The translations under genes and the position numbers were made by a program. Below the pieces are notes generated by a model. The model did no database searches, had not been told where the DNA came from, and saw nothing but the letters and a program-made list of their open reading frames with translations. Of a stretch of 41,888 nucleotides of DNA, positions 33,933 through 41,888 are shown piece after piece. Numbering within the stretch: the stretch's first letter is position 1; the number at the start of each line of letters is the position of its first letter. Source of the stretch: Bacteroidetes bacterium UBA4416 (GTDB lineage: Bacteria; Bacteroidota; Bacteroidia; B-17B0; Aurantibacillaceae); assembly GCA_002390745.1 (NCBI GenBank), contig DGQK01000021.1, positions 48,809 to 90,696 on the forward strand, read 5' to 3'.

Positions 33933-36686
33933 ATGAATGATTATGTAATTTATCTGGTACCGGTATTAGGTATCATCGGGTTGCTGGTAATGGCAATCAA
34001 ATCCGCCTGGGTAAGCAAGCAGGATGCCGGAGAGCAGAACATGAAGGAACTGGCCGGTTATATTGCCGACGGTGCGATGGCTTTCTTAAAAGCCGAATGG
34101 AAAGTGTTAAGCATTTTTGTGGTGTTTGCTGCCGCTTTATTAGCGTACTCAGGAACTATTCATGAAATTCACGGTCGCGAGATTCACTCCAGCTGGATCA
34201 TCTGCGTGGCCTTCATCATCGGTGCGGTATTCTCCGCGACAGCCGGTTATATCGGTATGAAGGTGGCTACCAAAGCCAACGTTCGTACAACGCAGGCTGC
34301 CCGCACCAGCTTAAAGCAGGCATTGAAAGTATCATTCACCGGCGGTACGGTCATGGGCCTCGGCGTTGCCGGCCTGGCGGTATTAGGCTTAGGCGGTTTG
34401 TTCATTGTATTCCTGGTTATGTTTGCAGGACTGGAGCATCACCAGGTGAGCACAGCCATCGAGGTACTCACAGGCTTCTCTTTAGGCGCTGAGTCTATCG
34501 CGTTATTTGCGCGTGTAGGTGGCGGTATCTATACCAAAGCTGCCGACGTTGGTGCGGATCTGGTTGGTAAAGTAGAAGCCGGTATTCCTGAGGACGACGT
34601 TCGTAACCCTGCTACCATTGCGGATAACGTGGGTGATAACGTGGGCGACGTAGCCGGTATGGGTGCTGACTTATTCGGCTCTTACGTGGCAACGATCCTT
34701 GCGACGATGGTATTGGGCCAGGAAGTAAAAGTAACGGATGCTTTCGGTGGCATGTCACCGATCTTATTACCAATGGTGATCTGCGGTTTAGGGATCTTAT
34801 TCTCCATCGTAGGTACCTGGTTCGTAACGATTAAAGACGAAAAATCAAATGTGCAGAACGCCCTGAACATGGGCAACTGGGCATCGATGGCCTTAACGGT
34901 GATTGCTTCTTATTTTGTGGTAATGTACATGCTGCCTGACGGCGACATCGTGCTGCGTTCGGCTACCTTCACCAAAATGGGCGTTTTCCTGGCTATTCTG
35001 GTTGGTACGGTTGTAGGTGCTATCATGAGCATTGTAACCGAGTATTACACTGCCATGGGTAAAAAACCGGTATTGTCTATCATTCAGCAATCTTCTACAG
35101 GCCATGCCACTAACATCATCGGTGGCTTATCCGTTGGTATGAAATCAACGGTGATCCCGATCCTGACATTGGCAGGTGGTATCATGGGTTCTTATTACTG
35201 TGCCGGTTTATACGGAGTGGCTATTGCTGCTGCGGGTATGATGGCAACAACGGCCATGCAATTAGCGATCGACGCTTTCGGCCCTATCGCCGATAACGCC
35301 GGCGGTATTGCCGAGATGAGCCAGTTACCTCCTGAAGTGCGTGAGCGTACGGATAACTTAGATGCGGTTGGTAATACGACTGCTGCTACCGGAAAAGGAT
35401 TTGCGATTGCTTCTGCCGCTTTAACGTCTTTGGCTTTATTTGCTGCCTTCGTAGGTATTGCAGGTATCGATGCTATTGACATTTACAAAGCGCCTGTATT
35501 AGCCGGTTTATTTGTGGGCGGTATGATCCCGTTCATTTTCTCGGCCTTATGTATCCAGGCGGTTGGTAAAGCGGCCATGGACATGGTACAGGAAGTGCGT
35601 CGCCAGTTCCGCGAAATTCCGGGCATCATGGAATACAAAGCCAAGCCTGAGTATGAAAAATGCGTGGCTATTTCTACGAAAGCATCAATCCGCGAAATGA
35701 TGCTGCCGGGTGGTATCGCCCTGATCACTCCGGTGATCGTTGGCTTCATCTGGGGTCCTGAGGTATTGGGTGGCTTATTGGCCGGTGTTACCGTATCCGG
35801 TGTATTGATGGGTATTTTCCAGTCAAATGCCGGTGGCGCCTGGGATAACGCAAAAAAATCATTCGAGAAAGGCGTGCTGATCAACGGCGAGATGTTCTAC
35901 AAAAAATCGGAGCCGCACAAAGCGTCTGTAACCGGTGATACCGTAGGTGATCCGTTCAAAGATACGTCCGGCCCTTCCATGAACATCCTTATCAAACTGA
36001 TGTCGATCGTGTCCCTGGTCATCGCTCCGTATATCTATGGTATCGGCGGTGGTTCCGAACACAAAACAGCTGTTGTAACCGAAGAGGTGAAGAAATGTGT
36101 GGTTGATGGTAAGGAAGTAAACTGCGACAGCTTAGCGGCTGCGAACATGAAAGACGTGAATGAACTGAAAGGCTTCTACAAAGTAGACGGCTCTCACTCT
36201 GCCCTGGATTTCAGCATCAAGCATATCGTGACCAATACCAAAGGGACGGCTCTCATCGACAGCGGTTGGGTGAATTTAGAGAATCCGGGCACCAAGATCT
36301 TTATCCAGATCGATACCAAAACCCTGAACACGCAAAACAATATGCGCGATGAGCACATCAAAGGCGCCGATTTCTTCGACGTGGCGAAATATCCGAAAAT
36401 GACCTACGAAGCTTCTGAGATCGTGAAGGATACGCTGAAAGGCGAGTTCGCCTACATTGCCAAAGGAAAACTCACCATCAAAGACAAAACCGTGGAAACA
36501 AATATTCCTTTCAACTACATGGGCATGGAAGCCAAAGACATGGGCGACTGGGGTAAATTCAACGTGGGTGGCTTTGAAGGCAAAGCCGTGATCAACCGCA
36601 CACAGTTCGGTATCGGCGAAGGCGGCGGCCTGGGCGAAAACGTTACCATCAACATTACCTTAGAGGTGATGCAGCCTATCAAGTAA
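33933..36686 (+). CDS. hppA: membrane pyrophosphatase (ion pump) fused to a YceI domain
   Basis: HppA splits cytoplasmic pyrophosphate and pumps H+ or Na+ outward. The membrane part spans about residues 1-705. The catalytic loop is intact: DVGADLVGKVEAGIPEDD then NVGDNVGDVAGMGADLFGSY (about 207-255). GNTTAATGKGF has Ala where K+-independent enzymes have Lys, so it should be K+-dependent. A Glu in SLGAESIALF before the RVGGGIYTKAAD motif is at a position discussed for ion gating in Na+-pumping members, but the ion cannot be settled. After a short linker (KKCVVDGKEVNC), residues about 741-917 form a YceI domain: FYKVDGSHSALDFSIKHIV, then FDVAKYPKMTYEAS and FNYMGMEAKDMGDWGKFNVG. YceI folds hold polyisoprenoids in known structures. 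Because both ends of this pump family face outward, the YceI part should lie in the periplasm. Typical enzymes stop near residue 730; the fusion is unusual. Confidence 0.93.
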   Translation: MNDYVIYLVPVLGIIGLLVMAIKSAWVSKQDAGEQNMKELAGYIADGAMAFLKAEWKVLSIFVVFAAALLAYSGTIHEIHGREIHSSWIICVAFIIGAVFSATAGYIGMKVATKANVRTTQAARTSLKQALKVSFTGGTVMGLGVAGLAVLGLGGLFIVFLVMFAGLEHHQVSTAIEVLTGFSLGAESIALFARVGGGIYTKAADVGADLVGKVEAGIPEDDVRNPATIADNVGDNVGDVAGMGADLFGSYVATILATMVLGQEVKVTDAFGGMSPILLPMVICGLGILFSIVGTWFVTIKDEKSNVQNALNMGNWASMALTVIASYFVVMYMLPDGDIVLRSATFTKMGVFLAILVGTVVGAIMSIVTEYYTAMGKKPVLSIIQQSSTGHATNIIGGLSVGMKSTVIPILTLAGGIMGSYYCAGLYGVAIAAAGMMATTAMQLAIDAFGPIADNAGGIAEMSQLPPEVRERTDNLDAVGNTTAATGKGFAIASAALTSLALFAAFVGIAGIDAIDIYKAPVLAGLFVGGMIPFIFSALCIQAVGKAAMDMVQEVRRQFREIPGIMEYKAKPEYEKCVAISTKASIREMMLPGGIALITPVIVGFIWGPEVLGGLLAGVTVSGVLMGIFQSNAGGAWDNAKKSFEKGVLINGEMFYKKSEPHKASVTGDTVGDPFKDTSGPSMNILIKLMSIVSLVIAPYIYGIGGGSEHKTAVVTEEVKKCVVDGKEVNCDSLAAANMKDVNELKGFYKVDGSHSALDFSIKHIVTNTKGTALIDSGWVNLENPGTKIFIQIDTKTLNTQNNMRDEHIKGADFFDVAKYPKMTYEASEIVKDTLKGEFAYIAKGKLTIKDKTVETNIPFNYMGMEAKDMGDWGKFNVGGFEGKAVINRTQFGIGEGGGLGENVTINITLEVMQPIK

Positions 36687-36704
36687 TTTTATCTCTTTAT
36701 AAAG

Positions 36705-36737
36705 AAAACCCGTTGCAGGACACTGTAACGGGTTTTT
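36705..36737 (+). terminator. Rho-independent terminator of the pyrophosphatase gene
   Basis: AAAACCCGTTGCAG pairs with CTGTAACGGGTTTT with one G-U pair around a GACA tetraloop, followed by T, 18 bases after the stop codon. Confidence 0.9.
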
Positions 36738-37108
36738 TGTTGGAGGGCAATGATCAGGTTAAGGATTTCCCGAAGGATTTTGCAATCTGTGGAGCAGAGC
36801 TCTCCGGGAATCACAAAGCACATGGCATTATCCGATTCTGTGGAGCGGAACACCTTGCCATTATGGCTCAGGGAAGCAAAGCATGTACTACTCATAAACA
36901 GAACGGCATTTCACAGCTAAGGGCAGGGCAAACAATTTATCCGTGATTTCTCATGCCGGATGTCAACACCTGTGGGACAGGCCTATCGGGTTAAGCCAAC
37001 AGTTTAGTTAAGTCATCCCGCATTTGCTTTGAGTATATGTGATGAGTATGTGTTTTTAAATGGCACAACCATGCGTGACGGCTATTCGCGAAACATAATA
37101 ATCTGCAT
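36738..37108. other. intergenic region between convergent terminators
   Basis: The stretch has no convincing gene. TCTGTGGAGC is repeated (36786-36795 and 36837-36846) and GCCATTATGGC is a near-palindrome. The open frame 36713-36946 (+) begins inside the terminator and the frame 36689-36895 (-) runs into it, so both are rejected. Confidence 0.6.
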
Positions 37109-37143
37109 AAAAAAGCCCTGCAGAAATCATCTGCAGGGCTTTT
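37109..37143 (-). terminator. Rho-independent terminator of the M43 protease gene
   Basis: AAAAGCCCTGCAGA (37111-37124) and TCTGCAGGGCTTTT (37130-37143) form an exact 14-bp stem with a 5-base loop. On the minus strand it is followed by T, 20 bases after the stop codon. Confidence 0.9.
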
Positions 37144-37162
37144 CGCTTAATTAAGGGTTTGT

Positions 37163-40100
37163 TTATTCTTTCACGATCCTGCGAACCAACTGGCTGTTGC
37201 CTGATACGATTCTCAGGGTATAGATGCCTTTGGCAAAGCTCCGGACATCCAGCGTCATCTGTTGCTCTGAGGCTTTCTGCGACACTACCATCTTACCGAT
37301 GGCGTCATACAGTTCCACGGTAGTACTGCCTTCAGGAGTGGATGCAAATTTCACGCTGAGCGTTTCTTTGGCAGGATTCGGATAGATCACCAGTTCTCCG
37401 CCGTTGATCTCTTCCAGGCCGGTGCATAGCTCTACGGCAATGGTTTGTGAGGCGGTATTCGAACAGCCGTTGCTACCGGTATACGCATACGTGATGGTGT
37501 AGGTGCCGGCTGTTGTCGGGTTGAAGGTATTACCGCTTACCCCTGGCCCGGAGTAGCTGCCGCCCGCAGGCGTTCCGTTCATGTTTACCGGGCCGTTATT
37601 TACACAAGCCACGTCCATGGCGAGCGCCAGGCTTACTACAGGCAGAGCGTAGACCGTTACAGTGGCTGTTTTGACGGCCTGCATGCTACAGCCGGCCAGG
37701 TTGCCGGTAACCGTATACACCGTGGTAGACGAAGGCGAAACGGAAATACTGGCTCCTGTAGCGCCGGTATTCCAGGTATACGACGTTACACCGCCGGCCG
37801 TTAGTAAGGCCGCTGAGCCGGCACACACAGACGCCGAATTCACGGTAATGACAGGTGCGGCGGTAACATACACCTGTGCGGTGGCATTGGCCGTACAGCC
37901 CTGGGCGGAGCTTCCCGTAACCGAATACACGGTTGTTGAGGCAGGGCTCACACTGATGCTTGCCGTGGTAGCGCCGGTATTCCAGACATAAGATGCAGCT
38001 CCTGATGCATTCAGGTTTGCCGGAGAGCCTGCACAGATGGTTACCGAGTTTACCGAAACGTTAGGAAGAGCGTTCACCAGCACATTGGCGATCGCTGTTT
38101 TTACGCAGCCGGCAGCGGATGTTCCTGTCACCGTATAGGATGTTGTCGTGGAAGGGCTCACAGCGATATTGCTTGTAGAGGCGCCATTGCTCCAGGCGTA
38201 GGACGAAGCCCCGGAAGCGCTCAGGTTGGCGGTATTACCAGCACAGATGGTAGCCGAGCCGGCAGTTACATTTGGTAGGGCATTCACCGTTACGGTAGCT
38301 GTTTTTACTGCAGCCGTAGAGCAGCCGGTCAGATTTCCGGATACGGTATACACTGTGGTGGCGGAAGGCGTGACGGTATAGGTGGCTGTATTGGGCCCCG
38401 AAGTCCATGTATAGCTGGTAACGCCGCTGGCAGAAAGCACGACGGATCCGCCGGCACATACCGTTGCCGAGTTCAGGGAAATAGCAGGAGCGCTGCCTAC
38501 CGTAATGGAAGCAGTAGCTGTTTTCACGCAGCCCGCAGCAGAAGTGCCGGTAACGGTGTAATTTGTATTGGATGACGGACTGGCTGTGAGGTTCGCGCCT
38601 GTAGCGCCTGTATTCCAGGCATAGGTGCTGGCTCCGCTGGCGCTAAGCGTAGCGGTAGCTCCGGCACAGATCGTGGCAGAGATCACCGATACCGTAGGCA
38701 GGGCATTAACCGTTACACTGGCCGTTTGCGTGTTCACGCAGGCGTTGGCGCCTGTTCCGGTTACGGTGTAGGTACTTGTGGCGGCAGGGCTCACGGTATA
38801 GGATGCCGTAGCCGGGCCGCTTGTCCAGGTATAGGTTGAGGCACCACCCGCCGTGATCACCGCACTGGCGCCGGCACAGATGGTAGCGCTTCCGGCAGTT
38901 ACCGCCGGCAATGCCTTCACCGTGATGGTGCCGGTAGCCACATTGGTGCAGCTGGCCGCAGACGTTCCTGTAACGGTATACACGGTTGTAGATGCCGGTG
39001 CGCCGCTAATGGCAGCCGTCGTCTGGCCGCCGTTCCATACATAGGATGAGGCACCCGAAGCGGTAATGGTAGCCGTGGTTCCGGCACATACGGTAGCCGA
39101 GGCCACTGCAACGGCAGGTTTAGGATTGATGGTGACAACCTGTGTGTAAGGAGTGCTGGATCCGTTAGCATTGGTGGCGGTCAGGCTGATGGTATAGGTC
39201 CCGGCGGTTGTGTAGGTAATGTTTGGGTTCTGAGCGGTGGAAGTCGCCGGAGAGGCTCCCGGCATCGACCAGGACCAGCCCGTAGGCGCATTGAGGGACT
39301 GATCGGCCAGGGTGATCGTTGTGCCTTCGCAATTGGCAGGCACCGAGGCAAAGCTGGCGGTAGGCGCTGCGGCGATGGTATTTCTCACGTTGATGTTATC
39401 AAGGTAGAGGTTGTTGCCCCAGTTGCTCCGCGATTCGAATTTCAGGTACACGCTTGGCTGACCGGCATAAGCCGAAAGGCTGATGCTGTCGCGGCGCCAT
39501 TGCGCGTTGGCTGTCGGGGTATAAGCCGATGTCTGCCCGCCGCTTACAGTAGCCAGCTGCGAGCCGCCTTTGGTGTACAGGCGCGTCCAGGTTGTGGCAC
39601 AATCGGTGGAGATATACACGTTGAGCGAATCGCTGGTGTTGGTATCATAAATGCGGTGCGATACATCGAAGCGTACCTTTAAGCTGCTGTTAGCCGCTGA
39701 GAAATCGAGGGCGGGGCTGCGCAGGGCATCGAGTTGCCCGGTGATATCGAGCGTAGAGCCGGAATAGTTGTCCATCTTGGCAATGGCCGTGCTACCGGCT
39801 GTGAGGCCCGTGGTATTGGCCAGCCTCGACCAGGTATTGACGGTATTGACGGTAGCCGCCCTGAGCAATTGCCATCCCGCCGGCGGAAAGGTTGTCGTTT
39901 CAAAGCCTTCGGTGAACGGAAGGGCAGAGCCTGTAGGGACTGCCGTTACCGTGAAATTGGAAACCATGGCATTATTGGCCGCGTTCTGGTCGGTGGAGCC
40001 GTTGGGCGCCGTTACCCACACCGAGAAGGTATGCGCCGCTGCCGTCAGGCCGCTATAGGTATTGAGTGTAAGTACGGTAGACGCCGATGTGGCCAGGGAG

Positions 40101-41290
40101 CCCGACCAGTTGAGGGTTTGCGTAGCTGTTGCATCCATTTTATAGAGTACTTTCACGGAGGTGAGCGTGGTAGATCCTGCATTCACCAGGTTGATCTTTG
40201 GTGTCACACTCGTCACGCAAGCCGAGGAGCCGTTCACAGGATTGATGATGCCGGAGATCCCCGCGTCGAGCGAGGTCACGGGCGTACAGCCATTGGAGCT
40301 TTGCAGCACATTCCAGGGAGCTGTATTCACCACCGCTTCCATGCGGGCGCATTGCTGTGCGGTGAACATATACATACAGGCATCGTCGGTATAGTCCATG
40401 TAGTTCATCCACATGACACCGGGGCTGGTCGTGGTGCAGCCATCCGTTTGGATGGAACCCTGGGCGAAGCAGCCGTAATGCTCGCCGGCCTGGTTGGGCG
40501 TATCGGAGCACTGGTCGCTTCCGGTGCAGCCGGTGCCATCGTCGCCCCAGATGTGCAATAGATTAAACCAGTGGCCGAACTCGTGGGTGCCCGTCCTTCC
40601 CAGGTTATAAGGCGCAACAGCCGAGCCGCCGCTGCCGGTATATTTATAGTGGATCACAAGGCCCCAGGTGTTGCTTAAGGAAGTGGTCGGGAACTCGCCA
40701 TAACCAAGCAGGGTGCTGCCGAGGTCGCACACCCAGATGTTGACGTAACGCGTCACATCCCAGGCGTCGTCGCCACCGGTAGAATTGTGTTTCACATTGT
40801 CGTTGGTGCCGAAAGAGGTAACCGAAGTGGCTTTGTGCACCACACCGGTGGTGGCATTGCCGCTGGGATCGCGCTGCGCGAGGCAGAAGCGGATGTTGGC
40901 CCCGGAGGCTACCGTCGAAAAGGTAGGCTGTGTGACCTTGCTCGCATCGGCATTGAATTTGGCAAAGTCGTCGTTGAGCACCTGCACCTGCGAGGCTGCC
41001 TGCGCGTCGGTAATGTTTTCGGCAGGAACATTGTATAGCACGTGCACCACTACAGGAATGGTCACAATGGGATTGGAGCTCGTGCGCGCGGCCAGGGTGC
41101 CGCTTGCCTTGTCCTGCAGGTATTGGTTGATCACCTGCTCGTACTGCATCAGGTCGTTCTGGTAGTTGGGCCTCGTCTGCAATAAGTAATTATGGTGCTG
41201 CATCGTGCCGCAGGTACGCTGCGGAGGGGTTTGAGCAAACATGTTTCCACAAAACAAAGCTAAACCGAAAAGGAGTATATGTTTCATCAT
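37163..41290 (-). CDS. T9SS-exported M43 (pappalysin-type) metalloprotease
   Basis: The 1375-residue protein has a signal peptide (MMKHILLFGLALFCGNMFAQ; an ATG three bases on is as likely). The M43 catalytic domain spans about 70-340. HEFGHWFNLLH near 234-244 is the HExxHxxGxxH zinc site with Asn for Gly, and MNYMDYTDDACMYMF near 293 is the Met-turn. A CARDB-like and a choice-of-anchor/MAM-like jelly-roll domain (about 460-650) follow, with a PKD domain (WSWSMPGASPATSTAQ, about 680), seven Ig-like repeats (about 723-1213), and a type A T9SS sorting domain: ELVIYPNPAKETLSVKF, then FAKGIYTLRIVSGNSQ. Secreted protein degradation is the likely role. Confidence 0.93.
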   Translation of the reverse strand: MMKHILLFGLALFCGNMFAQTPPQRTCGTMQHHNYLLQTRPNYQNDLMQYEQVINQYLQDKASGTLAARTSSNPIVTIPVVVHVLYNVPAENITDAQAASQVQVLNDDFAKFNADASKVTQPTFSTVASGANIRFCLAQRDPSGNATTGVVHKATSVTSFGTNDNVKHNSTGGDDAWDVTRYVNIWVCDLGSTLLGYGEFPTTSLSNTWGLVIHYKYTGSGGSAVAPYNLGRTGTHEFGHWFNLLHIWGDDGTGCTGSDQCSDTPNQAGEHYGCFAQGSIQTDGCTTTSPGVMWMNYMDYTDDACMYMFTAQQCARMEAVVNTAPWNVLQSSNGCTPVTSLDAGISGIINPVNGSSACVTSVTPKINLVNAGSTTLTSVKVLYKMDATATQTLNWSGSLATSASTVLTLNTYSGLTAAAHTFSVWVTAPNGSTDQNAANNAMVSNFTVTAVPTGSALPFTEGFETTTFPPAGWQLLRAATVNTVNTWSRLANTTGLTAGSTAIAKMDNYSGSTLDITGQLDALRSPALDFSAANSSLKVRFDVSHRIYDTNTSDSLNVYISTDCATTWTRLYTKGGSQLATVSGGQTSAYTPTANAQWRRDSISLSAYAGQPSVYLKFESRSNWGNNLYLDNINVRNTIAAAPTASFASVPANCEGTTITLADQSLNAPTGWSWSMPGASPATSTAQNPNITYTTAGTYTISLTATNANGSSTPYTQVVTINPKPAVAVASATVCAGTTATITASGASSYVWNGGQTTAAISGAPASTTVYTVTGTSAASCTNVATGTITVKALPAVTAGSATICAGASAVITAGGASTYTWTSGPATASYTVSPAATSTYTVTGTGANACVNTQTASVTVNALPTVSVISATICAGATATLSASGASTYAWNTGATGANLTASPSSNTNYTVTGTSAAGCVKTATASITVGSAPAISLNSATVCAGGSVVLSASGVTSYTWTSGPNTATYTVTPSATTVYTVSGNLTGCSTAAVKTATVTVNALPNVTAGSATICAGNTANLSASGASSYAWSNGASTSNIAVSPSTTTSYTVTGTSAAGCVKTAIANVLVNALPNVSVNSVTICAGSPANLNASGAASYVWNTGATTASISVSPASTTVYSVTGSSAQGCTANATAQVYVTAAPVITVNSASVCAGSAALLTAGGVTSYTWNTGATGASISVSPSSTTVYTVTGNLAGCSMQAVKTATVTVYALPVVSLALAMDVACVNNGPVNMNGTPAGGSYSGPGVSGNTFNPTTAGTYTITYAYTGSNGCSNTASQTIAVELCTGLEEINGGELVIYPNPAKETLSVKFASTPEGSTTVELYDAIGKMVVSQKASEQQMTLDVRSFAKGIYTLRIVSGNSQLVRRIVKE
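37650..39120 (-). repeat. seven Ig-like repeats in the M43 protease
   Basis: Seven units of about 70 residues (210 bp) lie in tandem, each with C-A-G, S-Y-x-W-N/S-x-G and T-x-Y-T/S-V-T/S-G. They are closely related to the five units of the M4 protease at 32110-33165, including the variant ending in an AVKTATVTV- or AVQTATVTV-type strand. The same tail unit follows in both, with C(V)NNG or CVTNG, then PAGG-(S/T)-YSG. Confidence 0.85.
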
Positions 41291-41638
41291 CAGGGAATGG
41301 TTTTGATTAAGACTAAAATAAACGCACCGCTTAGCAGTTCAAAATTATTGAGGTGAAATTTTTTCAAGAGTCTGGCGGCTGCATTCCCTTTGTTAAAAGC
41401 CTCTGGAAATCCCTGTAAAATCAGGTAGTTCAAAACAACGAGGCAATCCCTCCGTAAACCAAAATCCTGCCTGTGTGGCCTCCCGAAATTGTAGGCATTT
41501 TGTAAAAGTAAAATGCGCGCCTCTTTTTTAACGCCGATTTTTTACGGCAATCAGATGGGAAATTTCAAAACAGAGGCCGGATTTCCTGCTCAAAGAAAAA
41601 CATATCAACAGGGCCTGGGAAGGCGTTGGTTTTAAGGG
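41291..41638. other. upstream region of the M43 gene
   Basis: On the minus strand, TATTTTAG at 41320-41313 is one base from the TAnnTTTG -7 box, 23 bases before the ATG. GCATTTT (41495-41501) and AAAATGC (41510-41516) form a dyad that may be an operator. I see no gene here. Confidence 0.4.
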
Positions 41639-41888
41639 GCCGGCGGGAGTTTGATTGAAGCAGTGGCTTCGAGAGCCTCAGCCACCGGTAACTTTATTGA
41701 AGCAGTGGCTTCGAGAGCCTCAGCCACCGGTAGTTTTATTAAAGACCTTGTTAAAATCATCAGAGCCACCGGTAGTTTTATTGAAGCAGTGGTTTCGAGA
41801 GCCTCAGCCACCGGTAGTTTTATTGAAGACCTTGTTAAAATCATCAGAGCCACCGGTAGTTTTGTTGAAGCAGTGGCTTCGAGAGCCT
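41639..41888. repeat. 42-bp tandem repeat array with REP-like core, running off the edge
   Basis: Six units of exactly 42 bp follow without gaps, the last cut by the window edge after 40 bases. Two types alternate: A carries AGTGGCTTCGAGAGCCTCA after the common GCCACCGGTA-type start; B carries an A/T-rich half, GACCTTGTTAAAATCATCA. The order is A A B A B A. Each A unit with the start of the next makes the dyad GTGGCT/AGCCAC, and TTCGAGAGCCTCAG resembles the widespread bacterial REP core TTCGA-n-GCTCAG. Because 42 is a multiple of three, both strands stay open over several units, but no ATG opens the + frame. Confidence 0.85.

Noticed and set aside
36689..36946. Small open frames on both strands after the pyrophosphatase gene
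   Set aside because: Both overlap the terminator at 36705-36737 and have no recognisable features.
41632..41853. 73-codon minus-strand frame and the + frame through the 42-bp repeats
   Set aside because: A 42-bp unit keeps frames open on both strands automatically. The + frame has no ATG after the stop at 41633-41635, and the minus frame is only the repeat.
41639..41888. CRISPR array
   Set aside because: The units abut with no unique spacers, and no cas gene is near.

Overview
The window is chromosomal DNA from a member of the phylum Bacteroidota, probably a Chitinophagaceae/Sphingobacteriales-type soil or water bacterium (lineage inferred, not proven). Four proteins end in the C-terminal domain that directs type IX secretion (T9SS). 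Promoter boxes match the Bacteroidota consensus TAnnTTTG. There is a GldI-like lipoprotein, and the CrtI/CrtD pair is of the flavobacterial type. I saw no tRNA, rRNA, insertion sequence, phage or CRISPR array.

Layout. 1-4320: the tail of a possible unfinished gene, an unknown membrane protein, then lysA and lysC (first and last steps of the diaminopimelate/lysine route), separated by a terminator and a GC-rich REP-like element. 4341-6977: a T9SS-exported GEVED-domain surface protein. 7095-10966: a + strand operon of tatA followed by four exported peptidyl-prolyl isomerase-type proteins, the first two with degenerate active sites and the last a cyclophilin-FKBP fusion. 11169-14137: gcvP (glycine cleavage P-protein). 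14194-15222: a LD-carboxypeptidase with a twin-arginine signal. 15313-20378: a tight six-gene minus-strand operon (lipoprotein, small acidic protein, S74 self-cleaving fibre, double SMI1/KNR4 protein, two unknowns), divergent from 20509-23225, a LytTR response regulator and a TPR histidine kinase. 23301-24650: a T9SS-exported YCF48-like propeller. 24655-29275: carotenoid genes crtD, crtI, crtB and idi. 29550-33653: a T9SS-exported M4 (thermolysin-type) protease. 33933-36686: a membrane pyrophosphatase fused to a YceI lipid-binding domain. 37163-41290: a T9SS-exported M43 protease. 41639-41888: a 42-bp tandem repeat running off the window edge.

How the genes work together. Isopentenyl diphosphate isomerase and phytoene synthase feed the two desaturases to make an acyclic or further modified carotenoid. 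Phytoene synthase and the prenyltransferases release pyrophosphate, which the HppA-YceI fusion nearby could use to pump ions while its YceI part sits in the periplasm, a fold known to hold polyisoprenoids. The periplasmic isomerases fit a cell that exports many large repeat-rich T9SS proteins. The LytTR/histidine-kinase pair has a two-turn-spaced direct repeat in the divergent intergenic region and is the obvious candidate regulator of the fibre/SMI1 operon.

Most promising for novelty: the HppA-YceI fusion beside carotenoid genes, the two-component-linked fibre/SMI1 operon with an in-phase stop codon splitting a repeated module, and the REP-like tandem repeat at the right edge.
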